Source: Congregibacter litoralis KT71 (lineage in GTDB: Bacteria > Pseudomonadota > Gammaproteobacteria > Pseudomonadales > Halieaceae). From it: DNA of 64,000 nucleotides. The notes under the pieces are model-generated. The model saw only the letters and a list, made by a program, of their open reading frames with translations, was not told the origin of the DNA and ran no database searches. The stretch is from the NCBI RefSeq assembly GCF_000153125.2, contig NZ_CM002299.1:248809-312808 (forward strand), given 5' to 3'. The position numbers and the translations under genes were made by a program. Shown one piece after another: positions 45,664-55,065 of the stretch. The first letter of the stretch is position 1. The number at the start of each line of letters is the position of its first letter.

Positions 45664-46558
45664 TGCGGACGGCTCCTTCCTCGCGAAGCAGTCCCATCAG
45701 ATATTCGCCGTACCCGCTCTTGATAAGCGGTGCCGCCAGCGCCTGAAGATCCGCCGCGTTTATGTAACCCATGCGATAAGCCACTTCCTCAGGACAGGCA
45801 ATCTTGAGGCCCTGCCGCTCCTCTACGACGCGAATAAAGTTCGCCGCGTCGAGCAGCGAATTATGGGTGCCCGTATCCAGCCAGGCCGTGCCGCGACTCA
45901 TGACTTCCACGTGGAGATCACCGCGTTTTAGGTAGGCAAGGTTTACGTCGGTAATTTCCAGTTCACCCCGGGGCGATGGGCGAATACTTCTGGCGATATC
46001 CACAACATCGTTGTCGTAAAAGTAGAGCCCCGTGACCGCATAGTGAGACCGGGGGTTGGCGGGTTTTTCTTCGATATTGCTGGCCACCCCGTCACTGTCA
46101 AAGTCCACGACACCGTAGCGTTCGGGATCGTTGACGTAATAGGCGAAGACCGATGCGCCGCTTTTGCGCTCGGCTGCGTGGCGCAGGCTTTTTGAAAAGC
46201 CGTCTCCGTAAAAGATATTGTCCCCCAGCACCAGGCTGACAGGGCTGTCGCCCACAAAGTCGGCGCCGAGGATAAACGCCTGAGCCAGGCCATCAGGACT
46301 GGGCTGGACGGCATAGGTGATATTCACACCCCACTGCTCACCACCGCCGAGTAAGTCGGCAAAGGCTTTCTGGTCCCGGGGGGTCGTGATAATCAGTACG
46401 TCACGAATACCCGCCTCCATGAGGGTTGCCAGGGGGTAATAGATCATTGGTTTGTCATAGACCGGCATGAGCTGCTTGCTCACGGTGCTCGTGAGGGGGT
46501 GAAGTCGGGTGCCCGAGCCGCCGGCGAGGATGATGCCCTTGTAGGCCTTGTTGCTCAT
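45653..46558 (-). CDS. rfbA: Glucose-1-phosphate thymidylyltransferase
   Basis: 301 residues. [13 protein letters not shown] and the downstream [16 protein letters not shown] hold the nucleotide and metal sites; [13 protein letters not shown] is the second signature. It makes dTDP-glucose, the first step in the rhamnose route. ATG 46558 with TAAGG five bases upstream; a longer frame upstream overlaps the promoter. It forms a two-gene operon with rfbC. Confidence 0.97.
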   Translation of the reverse strand: MSNKAYKGIILAGGSGTRLHPLTSTVSKQLMPVYDKPMIYYPLATLMEAGIRDVLIITTPRDQKAFADLLGGGEQWGVNITYAVQPSPDGLAQAFILGADFVGDSPVSLVLGDNIFYGDGFSKSLRHAAERKSGASVFAYYVNDPERYGVVDFDSDGVASNIEEKPANPRSHYAVTGLYFYDNDVVDIARSIRPSPRGELEITDVNLAYLKRGDLHVEVMSRGTAWLDTGTHNSLLDAANFIRVVEERQGLKIACPEEVAYRMGYINAADLQALAAPLIKSGYGEYLMGLLREEGAVRNAI

Positions 46559-46586
46559 TGCCTTACGTCCGTAATAAAAGAGGCCT

Positions 46587-46616
46587 AGTATATCGGGCGT
46601 CTCCGGAGCCTGTCCC
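46587..46616 (-). promoter_or_regulatory. Candidate promoter of rfbA–rfbC
   Basis: Read on the minus strand: GGGACA, 18-bp spacer, TATACT. The -10 end lies 28 bases upstream of the rfbA start. The -35 is imperfect. Confidence 0.4.
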
Positions 46617-46671
46617 GCCACGACCCGCTGCCGTCGGCAGTTTTCCCGCAGCTTGGGACGAGGATCACAAC

Positions 46672-46699
46672 TTGTGCCCCCGCCCGCGGTGTATACAAT
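46672..46699 (+). promoter_or_regulatory. Candidate promoter of the glycosyltransferase operon
   Basis: TTGTGC (46672-46677), 16-bp spacer, TACAAT (46694-46699), 36 bases before the glycosyltransferase start and divergent from the rfbA promoter. Confidence 0.5.
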
Positions 46700-46735
46700 G
46701 CGCGGCTCTCTTTAACATCATCCCCTCGGAGCACC

Positions 46736-47974
46736 ATGTCGGGTCCTTTGCACATTGCCCTGCTCGGCTATCGCAGCCAGCCCCATGGCGGGGGCCAGGG
46801 TATCTATCTGCATTACCTGAGCAAAGCCTTGGTGGAAGCGGGACACAAGGTGGATGTCATTTCCGGACCCCCTTATCCGGAGCTCGACCCCCGGGTACGA
46901 CTCATACATATTCCAAGTCTGGATTTGTTTACCCACGGTCTGGGTTCCTTGCGTCCCCGTCACCTTTTATCTCTCAGCGACATGATCGAGTGGTGCAGCA
47001 AGCTCACCGGGGGCTTTGCCGAGCCCTATACCTTCGGGCGACGAGTGAGGAAGTACCTTCACCGGGAAGGGCGTCACTACGATCTTATCCACGACAACCA
47101 AAGCCTGAGCTACGGCGTGATGAAGCTGCAGCATGAGGGCTTTTCCGTGGTGACCACGGTGCACCATCCCATCACCCATGATCTGCGCATTGCCCTGCGC
47201 GCCGCGCGGAGCTGGTACGAGCGCCTGCTCGTGCGGCGCTGGCACTCCTTTCTCACCATGCAGGGGAAGGTGATTCGTCAGCTGCGCCATGTAATCACCG
47301 TGTCGGAGCAGTCACGACAGGATATCGCCACGGATTTTGGTCTGCCTGTGGACAGCATTGACCTGGTGTACAACGGTATCGATACGGCGGTTTTTCGCCC
47401 GCATAGCGAGATAAGGCGGCGAGAGAACCTCTTGATGGCCACCGCTTCCGCCGACGCGCCCCTCAAGGGACTGCGGTATCTCCTCAAAGCCTATGCCTCT
47501 CTTCTTCCTCGCTATCCCGACCTCGAGCTCCTGGTGGTGGGCAGGCCGCAACCCGGTGGCAAAACCGAGCAATTGCTGGATCGCCTGGCGCTTCGCGACC
47601 GCGTGCGGTTTATCTCCGGCATCAGCACGGGCGAGATGGTGCGTCATTACGCCGAGGCCACCGTGGCGGTCATACCATCGATTTACGAAGGCTTCGGTTT
47701 GCCCGCAGGAGAAGCCATGGCCTGCGCCGTGCCCGTGGTGTCTACGGACGGTGGGGCGCTCCCCGAGATCGTTGCCGACGCGGGGGTCATTGTTCCCAGC
47801 GCCAACGCTGAGGCCCTGGCAGGGGCTATAGGGGCACTTCTCGAGGACCCCTCGGAGCGGGAGCGCCTGGCTCGAGCGGGTCGCGAGCGGATTCTGAATA
47901 CCTTCAGCTGGACCGTCTGTGGTGAGCAGATGGTGCGCTACTACCGGGAGGTGATCGCCGATGCAGACCGTTGA
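46736..47974 (+). CDS. Family 4 glycosyltransferase
   Basis: 412 residues, GT-B fold. The N-terminal GYRSQPHGGGQGIYLHYLSKAL is the acceptor-side glycine loop; the C-terminal nucleotide-sugar site has VPSIYEGFGLPAGEAMA in the form IPSIYEGFGLPAGEAMA, the EX7E motif of GT4 enzymes. Sugar and acceptor are unknown; envelope polysaccharide or glycolipid is likely from the setting. ATG 46736 follows CGGAG. Its last 14 bases overlap the methyltransferase start. Confidence 0.93.
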   Translation: MSGPLHIALLGYRSQPHGGGQGIYLHYLSKALVEAGHKVDVISGPPYPELDPRVRLIHIPSLDLFTHGLGSLRPRHLLSLSDMIEWCSKLTGGFAEPYTFGRRVRKYLHREGRHYDLIHDNQSLSYGVMKLQHEGFSVVTTVHHPITHDLRIALRAARSWYERLLVRRWHSFLTMQGKVIRQLRHVITVSEQSRQDIATDFGLPVDSIDLVYNGIDTAVFRPHSEIRRRENLLMATASADAPLKGLRYLLKAYASLLPRYPDLELLVVGRPQPGGKTEQLLDRLALRDRVRFISGISTGEMVRHYAEATVAVIPSIYEGFGLPAGEAMACAVPVVSTDGGALPEIVADAGVIVPSANAEALAGAIGALLEDPSERERLARAGRERILNTFSWTVCGEQMVRYYREVIADADR

Positions 47975-48689
47975 TCGCAGCTACCTGCCCCTGCAGCCGG
48001 GCCAGCGCGTGCTGGATCTGGGTTGTGGCGAGGGTCGTCATGTCATTGCCGCCTGGGCCCTTGATGGCGTGGATGCGGTGGGCGTGGATCTGTCTCTCGA
48101 CGATCTGGCCACGGCTCGGGAGCGCATGCGGGAGTTTCGTGGCCTTGAGGGTGGCGGCGGTCCCGGGGACTCGGCGGGGTTTCTGCTCCTCGCTGGCGAT
48201 GCCCTGAAGCTCCCCTTTGCTGATGCCAGCTTTGATACGGTGATCTGCAGCGAAGTGCTGGAACATATTCCCGACTACCGCAGTGCCCTCGCTGAGATTT
48301 CCCGGGTGCTGAAACCCGGCGGCCGTTTGTGCGCCAGCGTGCCCCGCGCCTGGTGCGAGCGAATCTGCTGGGCGCTGTCCCGGGACTATCATCAGGTAAT
48401 GGGCGGACACCTGCGCATCTTTGACACGCAGCGCCTGCGCACAGAGATCGAGAAGCATGGCTTTACCGCCTACTACGAGCATGGCGCCCACGCCCTGCAC
48501 AGTGTTTACTGGTGGTTGCAGTGTCTGTTCTGGAAATCCCGGGAGCGCAACTGGCTGGTGCGCCAATATCATCGTTTGCTGGTCTGGGATATGATGAGCC
48601 AACCAGCATTTACACGTGTGCTTGAGCGCGCACTCAACCCCGTTCTCGGTAAAAGCGTCGTCATGTATTTTCGCAAGGGCAGCGAGTGA
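47961..48689 (+). CDS. Class I SAM-dependent methyltransferase
   Basis: 242 residues. Motif I is VLDLGCGEGRHV, followed by an acidic loop VGVDLSLDDL and motif post-I to III in DTVICSEVLEHIPDY and GGRLCASVPRAW. It resembles the Methyltransf_11/UbiE-like group; acceptor unknown. It is coupled to the glycosyltransferase (14-base overlap) and to the next gene (4-base ATG/GTG overlap), so the three proteins are probably made in parallel and act on one product. Confidence 0.92.
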   Translation: MQTVDRSYLPLQPGQRVLDLGCGEGRHVIAAWALDGVDAVGVDLSLDDLATARERMREFRGLEGGGGPGDSAGFLLLAGDALKLPFADASFDTVICSEVLEHIPDYRSALAEISRVLKPGGRLCASVPRAWCERICWALSRDYHQVMGGHLRIFDTQRLRTEIEKHGFTAYYEHGAHALHSVYWWLQCLFWKSRERNWLVRQYHRLLVWDMMSQPAFTRVLERALNPVLGKSVVMYFRKGSE

Positions 48690-49756
48690 GCGGCCCCTAC
48701 TTCACCACCGGATTATTTCCCCGGGACTTTCTCGCGCCGACCATCGCATCGATCCGCGATGCCCAGCTGTCGAATGGCGAAATCCCCTGGTCACCGGGTA
48801 ACTACGCAGATCCCTGGGATCATGTGGAAGCTGCCATGGGGCTTTCCATTGGCGGTGAGTGGGAGGCGGCAAAGCGAGCCTACCGCTGGCTGGCGGAGCA
48901 GCAGCTGAGTGACGGGAGCTGGTGGGCGGCCTACCGAAACGGCGAACCGGACAACCGCGAGCGGCGGGAGACCAATTTCGTTGCCTACGTTGCCACGGGC
49001 GTCTGGCACCACTATCTCATCAGCAATGATGGCGATTTTCTTGCCGAGCTATGGCCCGTCGTTGATGGCGCCATGAGCTTTGTGATGGCCTTGCAGTCAG
49101 AGCATGGCGATATCGATTGGGCCGTCGACGAAGACGGGACTCCCCGGCCGGATGCCCTCGTAACCGGTTGCAGCTCCATCTATAAAAGTCTTGAGTGCGC
49201 GCACAATATTGCCGTGACGCTCAAGGAAGAACGTCCGGAATTTCTACGCAGCCGTAACGCCCTCGGCGAGGCCCTGCGTCATCGCCCCCAGCGTTTCGAT
49301 CGCACCTGGGAGAGCAAGTCCCGCTATTCCATGGACTGGTTTTATCCCGTGCTCACGGGCGTGGTGACAGGCCCTGCGGCCCGGGCCCGCCTGGCCTCCC
49401 GCTGGGATGAGTTCGTGGAGACAGGCATGGGCTGTCGCTGCGTTGTTGAAGAGCCCTGGGTGACCGTCGCCGAATCCTGCGAGCTGGTGATGGCCCTGTT
49501 GGCGGCGGGAGATCGGGCGCGAGCGGTGGAGCTCTACAGCTGGCTCCATCAGTGGCGCAGTGATGAAGGTGATTATTGGACGGGCTACCAGTTTGCCGAG
49601 GATCTCCTGTGGCCCGACGAGCGGCCTACCTGGACCGCCGGCGCGATCTTACTGGCTGCGGATGCGTTGACCCAGCATACGGCTGCAGCACAGATTTTCA
49701 CCCGCGTTGAGCTTCTCGATACCGCCGCTGTGCCGTTGTCCCGCCGCGCGACCTGA
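48686..49756 (+). CDS. Alpha-toroid protein, prenyltransferase/glycosidase-like
   Basis: 356 residues without signal peptide. Repeated helical pairs with aromatic and Gly motifs (IRDAQLSNGEIPWSPGNYADPWDHVEAAMGL, split by a loop; WLAEQQLSDGSWWAAYRNGE; WTGYQFAEDLLWPDERPTWTAGAILLAADAL) fit an alpha/alpha toroid, as in squalene cyclase, prenyltransferase and six-hairpin glycosidase folds. It is often labelled prenyltransferase, but I see no DxDD cyclase motif, and a glycoside-processing role is just as possible. GTG start inside the methyltransferase stop region. Third gene of the operon. Confidence 0.75.
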   Translation: MSGPYFTTGLFPRDFLAPTIASIRDAQLSNGEIPWSPGNYADPWDHVEAAMGLSIGGEWEAAKRAYRWLAEQQLSDGSWWAAYRNGEPDNRERRETNFVAYVATGVWHHYLISNDGDFLAELWPVVDGAMSFVMALQSEHGDIDWAVDEDGTPRPDALVTGCSSIYKSLECAHNIAVTLKEERPEFLRSRNALGEALRHRPQRFDRTWESKSRYSMDWFYPVLTGVVTGPAARARLASRWDEFVETGMGCRCVVEEPWVTVAESCELVMALLAAGDRARAVELYSWLHQWRSDEGDYWTGYQFAEDLLWPDERPTWTAGAILLAADALTQHTAAAQIFTRVELLDTAAVPLSRRAT

Positions 49757-49811
49757 ATCTCAGACCTTTAGGCTTGCTTCTGAAGCTGCCGCTCCTTGGA
49801 ACCCATCAGCC

Positions 49812-50438
49812 CTAAAGCCGCTCCAGCACTCTGAGACTGTCTACCGCGGCGACTTCCCGAAACAGGCCCGAGGCCAGAGCAAGGCGATAGATTGTGATCG
49901 GCGCCTGCCCACCCGTTTCCGAGTCGGGATACACATCGTGAATCGCCAGACGACCGTTTCCAGGGATAAACCCGACCCAGCTCCGGTAATCCAACAAAGC
50001 CGCGTCGAGGCTGTGGCCACCGTCAATAAAGACAAGGCTCAGGGAACCCTGCCAGACCCGGGCGAACTGTGCAGAGCTGCTGAGGACGGGGATCACCGTG
50101 TCATCAAGTCCTGCGGAACGTATCGTGCTTCTGAAGTTGGCCAGGGTGCTGAAGGCGCCTGTCTCATCCACAAGCTCCGGATCATGGAACAGTTCGCCCG
50201 CCTGATGTTCTTCCGATCCGCGATGGTGGTCCACGGCAAAAAGCGTGCTCTGCGCTTTCTTGCAGCCAAGGCCCAGATACACCGTTGACTTACCGCAGTA
50301 GCTACCGATCTCCAGGGCCACGGACCCCCGAGGCATCTCCCTCGCACACTCAAAAAGCGTGTTGCCCTCCGCCGGGGAGAGAAAGCCTTTGACGCTGTTG
50401 ATATCGATAGGCATGGAGACCTGGGACTGATCGGGCAC
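49812..50438 (-). CDS. Class I SAM-dependent methyltransferase (type 24)
   Basis: 208 residues. ALEIGSYCGKSTVYLG is motif I, VFIDGGHSLDAALLDYRSW is the characteristic acidic and His motif of Methyltransf_24 proteins, often found in polysaccharide or glycan modification clusters. The start is uncertain: GTG 50438 is given; an ATG at 50414 is also possible. It converges with the toroid-protein gene and is divergent from waaA. Confidence 0.87.
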   Translation of the reverse strand: MPDQSQVSMPIDINSVKGFLSPAEGNTLFECAREMPRGSVALEIGSYCGKSTVYLGLGCKKAQSTLFAVDHHRGSEEHQAGELFHDPELVDETGAFSTLANFRSTIRSAGLDDTVIPVLSSSAQFARVWQGSLSLVFIDGGHSLDAALLDYRSWVGFIPGNGRLAIHDVYPDSETGGQAPITIYRLALASGLFREVAAVDSLRVLERL

Positions 50439-50560
50439 GGTGTTTTTCTCAAGTTTGCCGGGGCGCTGACACTACCGATGGCCGTTGCCGCTGGCAAGCT
50501 GTGGTCGGCACCGTTTTTCACCGTTATGCTGCAGACCTCTTCCGGGTTCGGGCGTCAGTT

Positions 50561-51841
50561 GTGGTTCGTTTTGCCTACAGCATGCTGTTTACCGTGTTGC
50601 AGCCGTTCATCGTGCTGCGCATGCTGTTGCGTTCGCGCCGGGCGCCGGCCTACCGGCAGCGCCTGGGAGAGCGCTTCGGCTTCTTTGATGCACCCGACGA
50701 TACGCGCCCCTGCATCTGGATCCATGCGGTCTCTCTCGGTGAGACGCTGGCGGCGGGGCCCCTGGTGGAGAGAATACTCAAAGAACACCCCGATCACCGG
50801 GTGATAGTGACCACCACCACGCCCACGGGATCTGCCCAGGTGAAGCGTTTGTTCGGGGAGCGGGTGTTTCATGTCTACGCACCCTGGGATACGCCCGGTG
50901 CGGTGAAGCGTTTTCTCAAACGCGCCAGGCCCCGATTGCTGATCCTTATGGAGACGGAGCTGTGGCCTAACCTTCTTTATTACGCCCAGCGCTCAGGCTG
51001 TCAGGTACTCCTCGCAAATGCCCGTCTGTCGGCGCGTTCCGCCGCGGGCTATGCCAGGGTGGAGCGACTGACGCGGGAAATGCTTGCTGCCCTTGACTGG
51101 GTTGGGGTGCAAAACGCGACGGACGGTGAACGGTTTTTGCAGCTGGGTCTGGACCCCCGGCGTCTCAGGGTGACGGGTAGCGTGAAATTTGATGTCGCCG
51201 TTGATGATGCAACGCGTTGTTCCATTGGGGAGCTCTCCCAGCAGTGGGCGCTCGGGGAGCGCTTTGTGATCATCTTTGCGAGTACCCACGAGGGCGAAGA
51301 CGAGGTGGCGCTCTCTGTCTATACGGCCTTCCGCCAGCAGCATAAAAATGCGCTTTTACTCCTCGCACCGCGCCACCCGGAGCGGTTTCAGTCCGTGTAC
51401 GAGCTGTGTACCCGAAACTCTTTTGAGGTCGCCCGTCGATCACAGACCGACCCGGTGGATGGCAGCACCGATCTCCTCCTCCTGGACTCCCTGGGTGAGC
51501 TGTCAGCGCTCTTTGGTGTGGCAGACCTTGCGGTCATCGGGGGGAGCTTTATCGATCGTGGCGGTCACAATCCCCTGGAGGCAGCGGCCTGGGGTATTCC
51601 CGTGCTCTGCGGGCCGTCGATGTTTAACTTTGAGGACATCACCGTCCGACTTTCGACGGCGGGTGCTCTGCAGCGCTGTGCGGATGAGCATGAGCTCCTC
51701 AGGCAGTTCGAGTTACTGGCCTCGGATGCCAGGGAAAAACGCCGCCGGGGGGCGGCGGCGCTTGAAGTGCTGGAGAATAATCGGGGCGCCCTGGACGCCC
51801 TGTGTGACGGACTGACGGAGTTACTTGGGCGCCATCCCTGA
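50561..51841 (+). CDS. waaA: 3-deoxy-D-manno-octulosonic acid transferase
   Basis: About 426 residues, matching the usual 420-430. WaaA adds Kdo to lipid A precursor at the inner membrane. The N-terminal membrane segment leads to RSRRAPAYRQRLGERFG, then WIHAVSLGETLAAGPL with the catalytic Glu, VTTTTPTGSAQ, and ILMETELWPN. The Kdo-CMP side has FASTHEGEDE and GGSFIDRGGHNPLEAAAWG. The start is set to GTG 50561 by alignment with the typical length; upstream codons stay open but are not family-like. The last 21 bases overlap the tolC-type gene on the other strand. Confidence 0.95.
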   Translation: MVRFAYSMLFTVLQPFIVLRMLLRSRRAPAYRQRLGERFGFFDAPDDTRPCIWIHAVSLGETLAAGPLVERILKEHPDHRVIVTTTTPTGSAQVKRLFGERVFHVYAPWDTPGAVKRFLKRARPRLLILMETELWPNLLYYAQRSGCQVLLANARLSARSAAGYARVERLTREMLAALDWVGVQNATDGERFLQLGLDPRRLRVTGSVKFDVAVDDATRCSIGELSQQWALGERFVIIFASTHEGEDEVALSVYTAFRQQHKNALLLLAPRHPERFQSVYELCTRNSFEVARRSQTDPVDGSTDLLLLDSLGELSALFGVADLAVIGGSFIDRGGHNPLEAAAWGIPVLCGPSMFNFEDITVRLSTAGALQRCADEHELLRQFELLASDAREKRRRGAAALEVLENNRGALDALCDGLTELLGRHP

Positions 51842-53257
51842 ACTGGTGGGCGCTGCGGCCTCTTCCAGGAAGCTGTCCAGAGTGATGATGTCCTCGGGGC
51901 TGAGAAGACCTGCCTGCTCTTTCAGCAGCAGGGTATTGATGATGTAGTCGTAGCGGCTGTTGGCGTAGTCGCGCAGTGCGCCAAACAGCGTGTTTTGCGC
52001 ATTCAGCACATCCACGATGTTCCGTGTTCCCACTTCATAACCGGCCTGAGTCGCATCGAGGGCGCTCTTTGACGAGAGAATGCTTTGCTTGCGGGCCGCA
52101 ACGCGTGCTACATCGTTGACCACGGTCATATGAAGCGACCGAGCATCGGTGACGGTTTGCCGGGTGAGGTTGATACGCTGCTCCCGGGCCTGGTTGAAAA
52201 GCTGCGCGGCCCTGCGACGCTCGGCGCTGATGGCGCCGCCGGTGTACAGGGGCATGGAGAGCTCAATGCCCAAGATTGCCTGCTCGCGTTCGGAGTTGGG
52301 CGGGAAGTTAAAAATACCCGCAGGATCCTGAAAACGCGTACCGTCGGTGTTGGATTCCAGATACTGGGCATTACCGCTGATCGTCGGTGCGTGGGCCAGT
52401 CGTCGGGCCTTGGCATTCTGACGGGCCGCCTCTTCGGCGTATTGTGAGGCCTTGAGGTTGAAGTTGTTTGCAAGGGCAAACTCCACCCAGGCGCTGCGGT
52501 CCGCCGGCTCGGGTTTGTTCACTTCGAAGGACTCTACCAGCACGTCCAGAGTGTCGTGGCGCTTGCCCGTGAGGACACTGAGGTTTTCCAGTGCGACCGC
52601 AACGGCGTTCTCATCGGAGATGCGATCGACCTGGGAAAGATCGTAGGCCGCCTGAGATTCATAAACGTCCGTGATTGCAATAAGACCCACTTCGAAGCGT
52701 TGCTGGTTCTGCTCCAGCTGACGACCAAAGGCTTCTTCTCTGGCGACGGAGGCGCGAAGATTGTCCTGGGCTCGCAGGACCGCGAGATAAGCCTGCACCA
52801 CGCGCACAATCAGGTTCTGCTGATTTGCGGCAAAGGTCGCCTCCACCTGTTTTGACAGCTCTTTGCCTCTTTGGAATGAGAACCACGCCGGCAGATCGAA
52901 AATGGCCTGCTGGAGCGACACCTGGTAGGTGTCCGTGTCGATATCTGTGTTATCGAAGGTGTCGCCGATAACAGGCGCGCCCGAGGGGTCAAAACCGATA
53001 ATACCCGGGCTGGTGGTATCCGTATCCGAATTCTGGGTCCGGGCGCTCGCAGTGACCTGGGGCAACAGGACGGACAGGGCTGCGTTTTCATCCTCCAGGC
53101 CCGCCATGTATTGTGCTTGCTGGGCCTTGAGGGTCGCATCGTTTTCCAATGCCAGTTCGTAGATATCACGCAATGACTCGGCGCTTGCAGAGGCCGACGC
53201 CACGACGGTCGCAGCCAGAGTCAGAGAGGCGAGGAAAACCTTGCCGGGGACATTCAT
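51821..53257 (-). CDS. tolC: TolC-family outer membrane efflux protein
   Basis: 478 residues: signal peptide (about 1-26, SASAESLRD) and two outer-membrane-efflux repeats, each beginning with a long helix and strand. Family features include LRDIYELALENDATL near the start and the GTRNIVDVLNAQNTLF motif in the second repeat. It forms the outer-membrane channel for tripartite drug efflux or type I secretion. It is divergent from the yqiB-like gene as in enterics. The 3' end overlaps waaA by 21 bases, so the two transcripts are antisense there. Confidence 0.95.
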   Translation of the reverse strand: MNVPGKVFLASLTLAATVVASASASAESLRDIYELALENDATLKAQQAQYMAGLEDENAALSVLLPQVTASARTQNSDTDTTSPGIIGFDPSGAPVIGDTFDNTDIDTDTYQVSLQQAIFDLPAWFSFQRGKELSKQVEATFAANQQNLIVRVVQAYLAVLRAQDNLRASVAREEAFGRQLEQNQQRFEVGLIAITDVYESQAAYDLSQVDRISDENAVAVALENLSVLTGKRHDTLDVLVESFEVNKPEPADRSAWVEFALANNFNLKASQYAEEAARQNAKARRLAHAPTISGNAQYLESNTDGTRFQDPAGIFNFPPNSEREQAILGIELSMPLYTGGAISAERRRAAQLFNQAREQRINLTRQTVTDARSLHMTVVNDVARVAARKQSILSSKSALDATQAGYEVGTRNIVDVLNAQNTLFGALRDYANSRYDYIINTLLLKEQAGLLSPEDIITLDSFLEEAAAPTSSGMAPK

Positions 53258-53541
53258 AATGAAATCCTTGGGTATGCGGGTTAAAGCCGGGCAAATCTTA
53301 CCAGTAATGTCGACTGCTTCGCAGTGCTGAATAGTGACGAAAGCGAAGCTAGCCAGGGCTCCAATCTTAGGTGGTACACTGATTTCAATGCCAGTGACCC
53401 AGGCGCGGCCTGTCGCAATTTAGATGCATTTGATCGATTTTACTCATCAGCAGGCGACGCACAGGTAACAAATACGTGCAATCCTCAGGGATTGGTTCAG
53501 GGGGTGGTGGTAATTGTTTAGACTTGCCTCACTACAGGGGA

Positions 53542-54138
53542 ATGAGACAGGCAGTGATTAAAGGCTCTTACAAAGTCGATTTACGCGCATTGCATGCCCT
53601 GTGCGAGGCCAATTATGCGCGTTTGCTGCGTCTTTTCTCCGACTACGAGAGCTGCAACAGCAAGCGTTTTTCCGTAGACGGTGCCCAGGTACACATCGAG
53701 GTGCTTGAGCGGAGCCGTTACACCACGCTTTTCTGCCTCAAAAGCTTCCGCAGTAATGCCCCGGAGACTGCGCGGGGAAACGAGCGGGAAAGTGATCGGG
53801 AGAGTAGCCTTGAAAGTAATCGGGAAAGCGCCCAAAAAGGGGCTGGCGAGGGCGCCAAAGACCGCGTTGAAGCGACTGAGCAGGAACCCGCGCTGAATTG
53901 GCTGACCCCTCTCATTATGGAAGCCCGGGCATACCACGATGCGGGAATGATCGAAGTCGTGCGTTTTCAGTCAGGCGGCAAAACCCAGGGCCGCTATGCC
54001 TACCCCAACCCGTCCATGCATCAGCAGGATGAAAAGAACCAACAAAACAGATTTCTTGCCGACTGGCTGTCCCACTGCCTCCATTATGGTCAGGCTGATG
54101 TCGCCGGGTTGTTAAAACCCGGGACGGAACACGCCTAG
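53542..54138 (+). CDS. DUF1249 (YqiB) family protein with a low-complexity insert
   Basis: 198 residues against the usual 140-150. The family parts are YKVDLRALHALCEANYARLLRLF at the N-terminus, IEVLERSRYTTLFCL, and MIEVVRFQSGGKTQGRYAYPN and DEKNQQNRFLADWLSHCL at the C-terminus. Between them, at about 85-122, is an Arg/Glu/Ser-rich insert built from repeated ES-RES units (NERESDRESSLESNRES). The function of YqiB is not known. ATG 53542 has a close AGGGG; GTG 53554 is an alternative. It starts the yqiB–cpdA unit. Confidence 0.87.
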   Translation: MRQAVIKGSYKVDLRALHALCEANYARLLRLFSDYESCNSKRFSVDGAQVHIEVLERSRYTTLFCLKSFRSNAPETARGNERESDRESSLESNRESAQKGAGEGAKDRVEATEQEPALNWLTPLIMEARAYHDAGMIEVVRFQSGGKTQGRYAYPNPSMHQQDEKNQQNRFLADWLSHCLHYGQADVAGLLKPGTEHA

Positions 54139-54151
54139 GGGCCAAGCTTTA

Positions 54152-54988
54152 ATGAGTGATAACCCCAACAGTGTTCGTCAACTGAGTGTGCGCAGCGAGA
54201 CCGTCCGGGTGGTTCAGCTCACGGACACGCATCTCAAGGCCCACGATGGGGGCAAACTGTTGGGTCTGGACACCGATTACTCCCTCCAGGCCGTGATCGA
54301 CCTCGTTAACAGCGAATACCCTGATCCTGATTTTGTTCTCGGTACCGGCGATCTCGCGGATTCCGGCGCCGGTGATGCCTACAATCGGCTCATCGGCTAC
54401 TTCGATCAGGTGAGTACCGAGCATTTCTGGCTGCCAGGCAATCACGATCTGCGCGAGGTGATGGCCGATGTGGGTGGCGCCCGACGTCTCCCGGGAGAGA
54501 TACGCGTGGGAGCCTGGCAGATCGTCATGCTCGACTCCCAACTGCCCGGTGAAGTCGGCGGGCACCTCGGTCGCGGAGAATTGCAGCGCCTTGAGGAATG
54601 TCTCGCGGCGAGCGCCGAGGCAGGTTTGTATACGCTGATTTGCATGCACCATCAGCCGGTCCCCGTGGGTTGCGACTGGCTGGACGAGCAAATGGTGTCC
54701 GACGCGGACTCCTTTTTCGAAATTCTGGGTCGCTATCCCCAGGTGCGGGGGGTCTTATGGGGTCATGTGCACCAAGCCCTTGATCAGCGCTGTGAAGATC
54801 TCCGACTCCTGTGCACACCCTCAACCTGCGTTCAGTTTCTCCCAAAGCAAACGGATTTCGCCGTCGATAGCCGGGCACCGGGATACCGCTGGCTGGAGTT
54901 GGAGCCCGACGGCACTATCCGTACCGATGTTTCCCGTGCGGAGTCGCAGATCTTCCCCGTCGATAAAGAAGCGTCCGGTTATCTGTAA
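54152..54988 (+). CDS. cpdA: 3',5'-cyclic-AMP phosphodiesterase
   Basis: 278 residues, calcineurin-type metallophosphoesterase. Metal motifs are in order: LTDTHLKAHDGG, GTGDLADSG, GNHDLRE, CMHHQPVPVG and GHVHQA. This matches CpdA (Icc), which hydrolyses cAMP and so tunes CRP regulation. It follows the YqiB-like gene by 13 bases, as in enterics. Confidence 0.95.
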   Translation: MSDNPNSVRQLSVRSETVRVVQLTDTHLKAHDGGKLLGLDTDYSLQAVIDLVNSEYPDPDFVLGTGDLADSGAGDAYNRLIGYFDQVSTEHFWLPGNHDLREVMADVGGARRLPGEIRVGAWQIVMLDSQLPGEVGGHLGRGELQRLEECLAASAEAGLYTLICMHHQPVPVGCDWLDEQMVSDADSFFEILGRYPQVRGVLWGHVHQALDQRCEDLRLLCTPSTCVQFLPKQTDFAVDSRAPGYRWLELEPDGTIRTDVSRAESQIFPVDKEASGYL

Positions 54989-55065
54989 TCCGTGATCGGA
55001 GCCTCGATCTGTACCTGGGCGACAGAACCCCAACGCTCACGGAAAAATTCAAAGAGGTCGCCCGC

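Noticed and set aside
53900-54145. Frameshift explaining the long DUF1249 protein
   Set aside because: Both conserved halves are in the same frame on either side of the insert, so the insert is in-frame sequence rather than an error.
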